Assembly: GCA_027604005.1 (NCBI GenBank)
Contig: JADGJT010000197.1
Location: 3,933 to 31,222 of the forward strand
Reading direction: 5' to 3'
Source: Dinochytrium kinnereticum
Taxonomy: Eukaryota; Chytridiomycota; Chytridiomycetes; Chytridiales; Chytridiaceae
DNA: 27,290 nt
The notes beneath the pieces were generated by a model. It made no database searches, was not told the origin of the DNA, and saw nothing but the letters and a program-made list of their open reading frames with translations. Of this stretch, positions 8,031 to 17,152 are shown in pieces (within the stretch, counting starts at the first letter, position 1; every line of letters starts with the position of its first letter). A program made the position numbers and the translations under genes.

Positions 8031-9213
8031 ATGAGCGCAACTATCAACATACCTGGTGTCATTGACATGGGATGCAGGTCGCACTTTGACCCTGGGAACT
8101 TCAACCCAGGAACGGTCCTGGAGACGGCCCCGACATCTGTTCAGCAGTGCGCGAATGCCTGCGCCGCACGTTCGTTCACCCGTCTTACGGTCAGCAGTTT
8201 GGCCTGCACCTGCTACATGGAGGTTAACATTGTCAGCGTCCCGCAGAACATTGCTGAGGTGGGTGCTGTGTGGTTCCTGCTTCACATGGCCATGCAGACG
8301 GCTAACTCATCTATGCATCGTTTGCTTTTAGTGTAATAATCTCTGCGTTGACGGTCCGTGCGGAACACGAGACTTTCTTAACCGGTTCTCATTCTACGAT
8401 ATCACGGAGTTGAGGGACAATGTCCAAGCCAGCATCACAGCCAGCATCTCAGCGTCCATCGCGGCAGAGAGGAGCAGAACAGAATCCATCAGGTCAATGT
8501 CATCCTCTCTGGCTGCGGCGTCTTCGTTATCGTCAGGCAAAATTGAAACTTCCACCACCACCTCCCTCAACACAGCCACCTCCTCCGCTACCTCAACTTT
8601 GACTGCGGTTCCCGCTAATGCCCCGCCCAGGCCCACATCTCTGACCCCGGATGTCCTGAACCCCAACGGGCAGTCTCAGTCATCCACCCAGGACCCCCCG
8701 TTTATCTTGCAGACGGGTGGTATTTTGATGATGGTGGCGTTGGCGATTCTGGTCGCCATTGGGGGCTTCATTGCCGCCAGATATTACAGGAGGCGAAATG
8801 GAAAGGGAAAGAATGGCCTTCCGGTGTTTACCGTGCTCCCAAAACGGCCGTCCACTGACTCTGTGAGCATGCAACCCTCGTCGACCTATGGCTCCACGTT
8901 GGGACGAAGTGGAACTGCCATGGGGACCTTGACCAGGCCAGGTGGGGCTGGAAACTTGACGCCCACTGGAGGTGGGACTATGGAACGTACCGGGAGCTCC
9001 CCTCGGCCTGGGTCGAATGCGAATGTGAGCTTTGCCTCAAGCACGGACGGCCTTGCTGGTGGGATTTCTATGGATCGTTCTGGAACAGGGTCGTTGCCGA
9101 CGAAGAAGGAGGATCTGGTACATCAGATGTTTGGGCTCTCGTCCTTCACGGAGGAGTCAAGACATGATGCAGGTGATCCGCTAGGGGTGGATAAGGCCCG
9201 TTTGCAAAGATGA
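8031..9213 (+). CDS. WSC-domain single-pass membrane protein (cell-wall sensor-like)
   Basis: Two exons, 8031-8258 and 8332-9213; intron 8259-8331 with GTGGGT donor and TTTTAG acceptor; 369 aa from the first ATG. The N-terminal region holds a Cys-rich WSC domain (about 1-95: DMGC, CANAC, CTCY, then CNNLC after the intron). A Ser/Thr-rich stretch follows (about 105-195), then a transmembrane helix at about 205-226 (GGILMMVALAILVAIGGF), basic RYYRRR, and a Ser/Gly/Thr-rich cytoplasmic tail. This architecture resembles fungal Wsc stress sensors feeding the cell-wall integrity pathway, although many fungal WSC proteins lack proven sensor roles. No signal peptide follows the first ATG, yet topology demands one. 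An in-frame hydrophobic run just upstream suggests the true N-terminus lies in an unrecognised upstream exon or uses a non-ATG start. Confidence 0.85.
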
Positions 9214-11343
9214 GGTACTTGCATCTTTCATATTTTTTGTTCTTGCTCACCTCCTTTGTCCCTTCTTGAACATGAAGCTGACTGAATCGTTCTCAATTGC
9301 AGGTTGTTTTATTGGCATATCTGAGTTTGCCATCTACTCGTTGGTTTCATTCTTTTTTCCTTCTTGTTCCTGTGAGATCATTCTACGTTCGCATTACCTA
9401 TAGTCTTGGCCCTCTTTCCATTCTATATTGGAACACGGTCCACTGCGTTTGTTTTTTGTTTTTTTTTTGATTACATTTATTAGCATAATACCTTTCCTAT
9501 GCCTTCCTTCATCCTTTATTCAACTTCAAAATATGTGTTCTCTTAGCCTCTGTTCATCATTAGACACCTTTCACACCCGCCGTTCCGTTTTTTTTTTTTC
9601 ATTTCTTTCGGCCTTTGATGTTGTTTTTGCCTGCTTTTTTTTTATATGTTCCAAAACCACTTGGTATTGGTTCAATCCCTTTACTCCTTTCCTATACCTT
9701 CTTGCCTGCGATCTATTTTGTGGGCTGAAGCTCTTGCCCCTGTATTATAGACTTGTTCTCTCCTTTATCCCGTATTACTCTGACTGGTGGTTCTTATGTT
9801 TCTTCTTGCCTGCTGTCTGTGAGCACAAGGAAAGAAAGTTCAGCTCATATCGTTTTCTGGAGTTTTGCTTAACAATAGTCTTAAAACGACCTCTTTCGAG
9901 CGTGATGAAGCCCTCAGTTTCCCCCTTTTTTTAAGACTCGAAGAGGATGGAATTGAGCTTCCCCTTTTGATTAGTTGGATGGGCTGGAATTGTACTTTTT
10001 GCGTGTCGCTTCAGGAATGAAGCAATGGCGCAAAAAGCGACGCGAGACTTTGGGGCAGGATTTCACCAGATGACCGTGCTTTGTCAGTTTTAAAAGCTCA
10101 TTGATACCTGTCCCGTATCAGCTTTTTTGAACCTTTTCGCTCTTGAACCTAGCGAGCGGCGTTTGTTCCTTTGGCTTTTTTGGTGAGCCTCACGTTGAGA
10201 TTCAGAGTCAACGGGCACCAGATGAGGCGGAGTTTTTTTTCGAGCTGGATGAGGATGGATGGATGAGGTTCGTCACTGCTGCGTGGCTGTTAAACAACCT
10301 TAAGCGATGCCGTGGTTTGGGACGTGACGAGTGGGAGTTTTGAGTTAGATGCGAGTGGATGGATTGGTTTCACTTTTGCGTTCATTGTTTTTTTTTACCT
10401 TTTGGTTTTGAGATGGTTTCACCCTGCTCGGTCTATCGAGTGTAAAAGAGGTCGTTGATATGCGAGGCTCACTTTGTGGTTTTTATTCAATCCAGCTCTG
10501 ATTTCTAGTAATAGCATTATCTTTGAAGTGCAAAAAATCCAAGCACATCAAAAATCTCTTTAAATTCCCCCACGAGAGAAATTTCACCATACTCCAGCGT
10601 TGTAAAACGCGAAAGCACTACCGGTGCTGCTCACTTACTGCACCACGCTGTTGAAAGTGAAGGCACCGCCGCAATGCATACGCATAAACCATCTAAGAAA
10701 TCAACTGCGGCTGCTCCACCTTCTTCTCCGTCTGGGTCTCGGATCTTTGTGTTTGCAATCACCAACAACAGACGGCTGCTCAAAGGCATCAAAAGCCTCT
10801 TCTCTCCATGGTGAGAACTTTTAACCCAATTCACGCAAAGATCAGGCTTAACGCTAGATCAGTTTGTTTTTTTGAACCCTCCCTGACCTGCCCATGAAAT
10901 AACATTATCTGTGAAGAAAACTGCAAAGGTAAGGGTGTTGATGCGAGATCAGTACAAACTGACTGCGGGCTAATGTCATCCTCAAAAGAAGAACACTGCG
11001 GGAGAACGTAATATCAGGCTTTGAATGCCGGGTGAACATGCCACGACCACAAGGCCATTTATATCACTGAGGGTCGATCCGTACGAGTGCAACCTCAGCT
11101 GTCCCTTTCGTGCATGGTACTTTGTGAACAATCATCGGCCCCCTCTCAACTAATAATAGAAATAGCTGTGAATGTAGAAGAGCAGCGATTGCCGTTAACG
11201 ATTGCCTCACGTAAATCTTGAGCATCCAGAGTAACAGAACTGTGCATCCAAATGCAAATCGCCGGACAGTGAACTAGAAAGTGACGCTTACTGGGACATC
11301 AGTGACAATTCCAGGTTGACAATTCTTCACCTCCCTGTTGACG
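9214..11343. other. Gene-poor T-rich region; structured segment and weak small ORFs
   Basis: About 2.1 kb with no gene I can support. 9214-9940 is T-rich 3' flank of the WSC gene; its long open frame is hydrophobic only because of T content. 9995-10126 contains strong inverted repeats. A frame at 10525-10815 is open for about 96 codons, with an ATG at 10675 that would give a 46-residue Lys/Pro/Ser-rich peptide; no family match or splice support. 11000-11340 is the presumed promoter of the next gene. Confidence 0.5.
9995..10126 (+). ncRNA. Candidate structured RNA: two hairpins ending in a T run
   Basis: First element: CTTTTTGCG (9995-10003) pairs with CGCAAAAAG (10029-10037) around an inner GCTTC/GAAGC stem (10008-10012 with 10019-10023, loop AGGAAT). 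A competing 10-bp helix pairs 10002-10011 with 10035-10044 with one G-U. Second element: AAAAGC (10092-10097) plus TGATAC (10102-10107) pair with GTATCA plus GCTTTT (10115-10126), with a 4-nt bulge and a 7-nt loop, ending in TTTTTT (10123-10128), which could serve as a Pol III stop. No C/D, H/ACA, tRNA or snRNA family recognised. It could equally be a 3' UTR structure of the WSC mRNA, or chance. Confidence 0.25.
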
Positions 11344-12063
11344 ATGCCAACCACCAACCCAGCTACCCCAAACCAGCAGATGTCGACGCTGCGACGCAGC
11401 ACGCGGGAGAGGAGCTTCCCAAAACACCTTGCAGACACCTATGGCATGAGCACGCGTGTGCGGCCCATGCCCCCTCAGCCTCCTACTCTTCGATCGGTTG
11501 ATGTGCCGCTGATCGCGACCGCCCACTCACCAAGCGGTAAAGTCCCCCCCGCTGTGGCTGGTGAAAAGAAACTCCGAAGCGTCAAGAAAAAGGTGAGGAC
11601 AGTGGTTGGTAGACGCGATGGTTGATTTCACCCTGAAGACCACAAAGTCGAAACGACGGGCGGCCAAGTCAAGTGGCAAGAAGGTGAAGATTTGGTTCTG
11701 GTCTTGACCCTAACCTCCATGTCACTTTTAGACCACACAAGAAGCAGAGACTGAAACCGGCGTCCAAGCTCAGGTTTTTTCTCTTTTCTGTGTGTGGTTC
11801 TCACTCCTATCGAATGTAGGCACTTGCTTTAGCTACAGATGTTGAAATGGGAGGTGCTGCCCAGCTTTTGGTTCGTGTGAGAGTGATTTATTTGATCAAC
11901 TGATTTATTGCATGCAGGTCTGCATATCTCAATCTGATGAGTATGTCTATGAGGACAACATTGTCTTTGCCGCCGCACAATATCTGGTAAATGCTTTGGA
12001 GAGAAGGTGTCATCTCATCAGTCTTAGTGCTCTTTCAACGACGCTGGATACTTTTACATTTAA
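11344..12063 (+). CDS. Unrecognised small basic protein, six exons
   Basis: Proposed exons: 11344-11592, 11639-11683, 11732-11773, 11820-11870, 11918-11986, 12028-12063; 492 nt, 163 aa. Every junction has GT..AG ends and every intron (41-50 nt) is in phase 0; a CTAAC branch word sits before the exon-3 acceptor. The protein begins MPTTNPATPNQQMSTLRRST and has a Pro-rich segment, then a strongly basic region (KKLRSVKKK, KSKRRAAKSSGKK) like a nuclear/nucleic-acid-binding tail. It ends in an acidic-aromatic segment (SDEYVYEDNIVFAAAQYL then CSFNDAGYFYI). I do not recognise a family. RRSTRER resembles a motif seen before copia-type reverse transcriptases, but no other retroelement feature is present. 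The last exon and the 5' end are the least certain. An AATAAA follows 121 nt after the stop. Confidence 0.5.
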
Positions 12064-12184
12064 TGATCCAAGCTGTCGTTTTGATTTTTTCTTGAGCCTC
12101 ATGTGTTTATTGTGTAAATTCTCTTTGGCATAAGCGAATGTGTAAATGTATTATTATTTAATGGACAGCAAACGCAAATCTGTG

Positions 12185-12190
12185 AATAAA
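12185..12190 (+). terminator. Probable poly(A) signal of the 11.3-12.1 kb gene
   Basis: AATAAA in tgtgaataaatg, 121 nt after the proposed stop at 12061-12063. Confidence 0.45.
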
Positions 12191-12616
12191 TGTTTGAAGT
12201 CTTATGGTTTTTTTGTTATTGTTAGTGAGAGAACCTGGCCACATAACTTCGAACGTTGCCACCTACGAGTGAGACTGCCCCTTTACTTTCCAGCACGTTG
12301 GCCATCACCGGTCATCCCTTACTTGCTACATAGTTTATAAGTATTTTTAAGTTCATCATATAAGCTTTGCAGGGCAACACCAGTTACTTTTGTTAGATCA
12401 AGGAAGCACTGGCTTTTTTCCTTTTCTTTTCTTTTTCTCTTTTTTTGTTCTCTCTTTTTTCTCCTGGCAAAGGCAATTGTTCATTTAATGGAGTTGAAGT
12501 CACCGAAATACCACAGGTGCTGTTTTCAGGCACAGTAAGCTGGAGCGTTTCCACAGTGAATCAATTTCAACACCGAATCTCGGAGTCAAAGATACATAGG
12601 AGGATGAGAAGTTCTT

Positions 12617-12622
12617 TTTATT
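12617..12622 (-). terminator. Probable poly(A) signal of the subtilase gene
   Basis: TTTATT on the plus strand reads AATAAA on the minus strand, 87 nt downstream of the subtilase stop (12712-12710). Confidence 0.45.
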
Positions 12623-12709
12623 CATGGAGGTTTTATTATTTTGAAAGGATGAGGGATTAAAGAAACTTTGTAGATAGCTAGACTAAAACAAACAAAAAGA
12701 ATTGATAGC

Positions 12710-15641
12710 TCAGTAAACAATCTCAAAGTTGTTTGAGAAAACCGTGTCGTAATCCGTCCCTCCAACTGGCGCGTTAATCCTACCAAAGTGCTTCAACGCC
12801 GCGAACCTGATTTGATACTTCCCAGCAGGAAGAGTCTGAATTCTGGTCGCTGGGTTTGTGAGGTTCGTCAACACCTGTCCCCTGAACATGAAGGCAGTCG
12901 GCCTTGACTCTAAGTACGAGTTTCTCTCGAGCGAGTTGAAGTTGGCAAGGCTCCTTCCACGGACCGGAAGGTTTCCAGTAATGGGGTCGGGGTTAAGATC
13001 AAGAGTGGACGCTCCAATAACATGCATTTGACTCTCCCTCTTCAACCCAACCTTATGCATAACCCCCCAATCTCTACCCTTGTAGATAGCTTCAACGCGC
13101 GCGAACCGAGTGCTGGTGGAAGCGACGGGGAGAACGACCAAGGGCGATCGTGTGAGGTTGTATACAGCATTCTCCGTCACGGTCTTTGACCAGTTGTCAG
13201 CAACCGCGTAAACACCTGTTGTCATAGTCGCGTTGGCTGAGGCGGGGTACCTGGCGCGGGCCAATAACGGCGCAATGGCTTGAAGTCCGGCATCAAAGGC
13301 AGCAGACTTTCTGACCCAAATTGGCGCGTCCCTCCATGCCCCAACAAGACCAGCATAAGGAACAGAGGCGACCTTGTCACCGTCAGAGCTGATCGTAACG
13401 TATCCAGAGTAGATGGGGAACAGACCAGCGATGGCGGTGGAGGGGGGAGTGAAGTGGACGTGGAAGCTTCGTGATTTTCCGGCATCGAGGGTGAAGTTGA
13501 GGGTCTCGACGAGATCGTTGTTGCGGCTGAACCTCACGGTGGCGTAGTCGGGAGTGTAGGTCTGGTCAGCGGCGTCAAGAGTCGCATCCTCTCCTGCGCG
13601 GAACGGGGTGACCATGAGAGCAGGCTGATGCTTGATGATGTAGTTTGTGGGAACGGTACCAGTGTTGTTGACGGTAAGCCTGTAGTGCTGGTGAATGTTC
13701 CTGGTGTCGTTCAAGGCGAGGCGGGAAGGGTAAACTATGGTTTTGGTGGTGATTGCCGCGTAGGCGTTAATGAGACCAGCTCCCTGGTACGCCACAGAGT
13801 CGACCAAGTCAGTGTTGTGCTTAAATGCAAAGTTGGCGGTGTTCTGAAGGATGGTGCGGAGTTGGTCAAAGGTCGGTTTGGACCTCCCGTAGGACTGAAG
13901 AACCAGAGCGGCAACGCCAGCGACGTACGGAGAAGCCATTGAAGTGCCACCATAAACAGCGTAAGGACTTTTCAATCCAACCGAGGTCTGGGCAAACTTG
14001 GAGATGGTGGAGAACACCTCCCCACCAATACCGCCAATATCAGGCTTGATGAACAGCTCCTGATCCAACCCAGGCGAAGAAAAGTCGGACACGGTTCCAG
14101 CCGTCGGCAGATCAAACAGGGAGAGCTTGTCGCTGACCGTCAACTTCACGGGCGTTCCAGCCTTCGCTGCGGCAAGCATGGCAAGACCTGCGGCACGCGA
14201 GGTCGCGAGGGAGGGGATGTCAGCCGAGCCGGCGATGTTGGGAATCGAGTCCGTGTTGGCGTAGAGAATGCAGGCAGTTGCGCCAGCCCTGAACGCCGCC
14301 GTGCATCGAGCGTTTGAGGAGGTCCCACCCCATCGAATTAACAACGCTTTTCCCCTTGCAGCGGGGTTGATTGCTCCCAGCCCATCATTAAGAACATCCT
14401 TGTCTTCGGCTTGAACGTCGTTTACGACAACGTCATAAGGAACCCCAAACCGGAACCTTCCATTCGACCCGCCAACATTGTACTCAAACTTGGCACCGGC
14501 ATGCTCAACGAACGGTTTGGGAACTTTGACGTTGTCAAACGAGGCGACAGCAAGAGCTTCTGATGCAACGGCTGGAGCGCCACCGACGTACATGCCCATG
14601 GAACCAGAATTCCCGTTGGCGGCAATGACAAGGTGTCCTGCCTGGCTAACCCTGGAGGCAGCCACCGCGGTCGAGTAGTCATTGTAAACAGGACCGCCCC
14701 CAAGCGACAGGTTGATGATGTCGGCCCCATCCGCCGCAGCTCTGTAAATGGCCTCGGTAATGATATCCGACCCCGTGCCGCCACCAAGGCAGTTAAAAAC
14801 ACGGTAAGCCCCCAAAATCGCCTCGGGCGCCACACCAGTGAAGGGCACCTCAGTGGCCCAGGTAGCGTTCCTGATGTTCCTGGCATCAGCTCCAACAATG
14901 CCAGCCACGTGCGTCCCATGAGAGTCCTCCGAGCAGTTATCAAGCGGGTCAGCGTCAGGTCTCCTTGCCGCCCTGTCGCCGACAAGATCGTACCCAAAAG
15001 CGACCTTGAAGTTGGGTCCAAATCCTCCACCGAGAGCCTCGTGTCGGTAATCGATGCCGGAATCGACAATCGCGACCTTGACGCCTTTGCCCGTCAGCCC
15101 GAGCTTGGATCTCACGTCGTTCACCCCGGTAATGGAGTGGATGGATTCTGGAGAAAGTGTTGTGGGGTCGATGGGGGTGATGGCGAAAGGCTTTGGGCGG
15201 TGAATCTGGTGAACGCGGGAGACTTGGAATGCCCTGGGAACCGTGTTGAGAATGTCCTCGTCTGGAGACAAGGTTCTTATTAGAATTCCAGCAAGCGAGA
15301 GAGAAAGATCGCGCAGACTCACCGATAGGTTCAACAAACTCGAGTGAGATAACGTTGGCCAGATCCGACTTGAACTGAGTGCGGATGACATAATCATTCG
15401 GCGTGAACCCATACGAAGCCAGGAACTGCTCCATATGCGCCGCAGAGTCAACGTCTAACAACCAAGAAACGCGTGTCAGCAGGGCTGCAAGAACCAACGA
15501 ATCGCAGTCAAACTCACCAGCAGGAAGATCAAAAAAGTACGAGTTGGCAATAGGAGCCGCGTCAGGGATGGGGTCAAGCTGCACCTGCGCATAGGCGGTG
15601 GCCGCCATGGCCGCCAGGGCGATGAGCTTTGTGAAGATCAT
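12710..15641 (-). CDS. Secreted subtilisin-like serine protease (S8 family, PA-domain type)
   Basis: Three exons on the minus strand: 15641-15518, 15454-15323, 15261-12710; introns of 63 and 61 nt; 2808 nt, 935 aa. The signal peptide is MIFTKLIALAAMAATAYAQV. A prodomain-like segment follows (about 42-110). The catalytic domain shows Asp152 (VAIVDSGID), His200 (SHGTHVAG), oxyanion Asn303 (NGNSG) and Ser526 (GGTSMASPYVAG). A protease-associated (PA) insertion lies between Asn303 and Ser526 (GKALLIRWGG to CTAAFRAGA). An Fn3-like beta domain follows (LTVNNTGTVPTNY), then a long C-terminal beta-rich region. This is the architecture of large Vpr/pyrolysin-like fungal subtilases that digest extracellular protein. 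No transmembrane helix or GPI signal is visible, so the enzyme is likely released. All catalytic residues are intact. Confidence 0.95.
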
Positions 15642-17152
15642 AACTGCGCTTATGGTCTATCCTAAGAGGCCGTGAGGGGAGAGAGGAGGTGTGCGGAGAT
15701 TGCAGAAATGAAAGCGTTCTTTTTATGCAGCGCGCATTACACTGGAGTGTGGGCAGCGCCTTATCCAGCCCTTACTTCGCGTCAAGGTGGGTGTTTGTGA
15801 CCACAGAGATGAAGTTGGGAAAGTTTTTTTTTTGTGTCGACGCTTCACCTCGACTTGACCTCCACTGATTTCTTTGCGGGGTGACTGCAGCATGGGCAGC
15901 ACAGACCAAGCGCATGGGTGCACCAAAGCAACAGAACAGAGAGTGAAGGGGACGGCCCAGGGGTGCACATTGCAATGCGCAGGTGGTATGAACACCCTGT
16001 TATCATTGATTTCAAGATTGACCGTAATCAGAGACCGATTAGGAAAAGATGCTTTATTCTTACAGAGGGGCAGGGCTGCTTAAGGTTAAATTAGTTGTAA
16101 TAGATCCCACAGAAACGAAAACAGCCTTGACATTTGTGCGAATCATTTTAACCGATAACGCATGTTGAGAGGACGCATGGCGCGACCGCGTAGTTTCAAA
16201 TAAAAACTTGCCTCCCCATAATCTGCTTGGAATCACATCCGTCAGTCTCAGGGAAATAGTTGGGGATCAATAATTGCCGGTCGCGTGAGTAGAATCCAAG
16301 CTATGAGAGAAAGATAGAGGCGACAACCAAAGGCAAAAAAAGCAGCAGTAATGTTGCCGACCAGGAAACACTCACAAGATCGTTCCCCCCACACTAGATT
16401 ATACAATTGTTACAGAATCCTTTCATGAGTCTTCGAGTATCTCAAAGATACAAGATGAGCCTAGTTCAATGCCCCTTGCTACACATAAAAAGGCCCACTT
16501 CTCTCTTGCCAAGAGGTCCAGGTCATGGTAAGGAGAGGCGATGAGGTGGAGGTGAGATCGTATCTGAACCCTCCTGACCAGACACGAATCTTCTCCAAAA
16601 AAAGAGTGCGAAACTGCTGAATGAGAAAGGCCCCGTTGTTTGTTTTGAGAGCAATTCTACAACAGTCTCGCGAAGGCATAACTACTGTCGTGACGATGTA
16701 CTTGCGCTTGAATGAATGGTAGTTGGCCTACATTCCCCGCTTGAATGAATGGTGGTTGACCTCCAGTCCACACCACATGGGATATTTGAGAAATGTTTTT
16801 CGTGCCAGAGACATGGGTTTCTTGATGATCCAACCACCTTAGAGTAAGAGTTTTCCGACTCTTTTCCCTTGGGCGTTCAATACTGGCGTGCCTAGCTCTG
16901 ATGCGTAACATCCCATGAAATCACGCAATCCCAAGGCAAGTAGAAGCTGGAAGAGATCCTTCACAAGGACCATCTCAAACGATCTCTTTGCAAGGAGGAA
17001 TCCGGTGAGCCTCGGACAGCAGCGACGGCATCCACAGAAGCTTCCCTTTCAACGGGAAGTCCGCGACGCTCATCCGTTATCCGTCCTCAGCGTCGGCCTC
17101 AAGAGGTCAGCATCCATAAACTTGTATGACAAGCTTACAGTGACTTCGCAAA
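15642..17152. other. Divergent intergenic region between subtilase and LTN1; no gene seen
   Basis: About 1.5 kb containing both promoters. Two minus-strand frames (about 16063-16264 and 16205-16395) stay open for roughly 60-70 codons but overlap each other, lack a start and match nothing I know. A 33-bp imperfect duplication lies at 16706-16771. Confidence 0.5.
16706..16771. repeat. Imperfect 33-bp tandem duplication
   Basis: gcttgaatgaatggtagttg at 16706 and gcttgaatgaatggtggttg at 16739, each followed by gcct/acct; period 33. It sits about 0.4 kb upstream of the LTN1 start. Confidence 0.75.

Larger units (their letters stand above)
12064..12709. other. Convergent intergenic region
   Basis: Lies between the plus-strand small gene and the minus-strand subtilase. 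T/A-rich with a pyrimidine stretch at 12415-12465; no supported gene. It contains the presumed 3' UTRs of both neighbours. Confidence 0.55.

Noticed and set aside
9428..9934. 168-codon hydrophobic frame resembling a multi-pass membrane protein
   Set aside because: No ATG start, very T-rich DNA makes Phe/Leu/Tyr codons by default, and no family resemblance; most likely 3' flank.
11380..11430. RRSTRER motif suggesting a copia-type retroelement remnant
   Set aside because: No integrase, reverse transcriptase, RNase H, LTR or target-site duplication nearby, and the frame is spliced into a multi-exon gene.
14422..15283. Long open frames on both strands within the subtilase gene
   Set aside because: They are alternative-frame shadows of a GC-richer coding exon whose true frame contains the full catalytic triad.
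16063..16395. Two overlapping minus-strand frames of about 60-70 codons
   Set aside because: No start codon, no recognisable motif, and lengths near chance for this base composition; transcript data would be needed.
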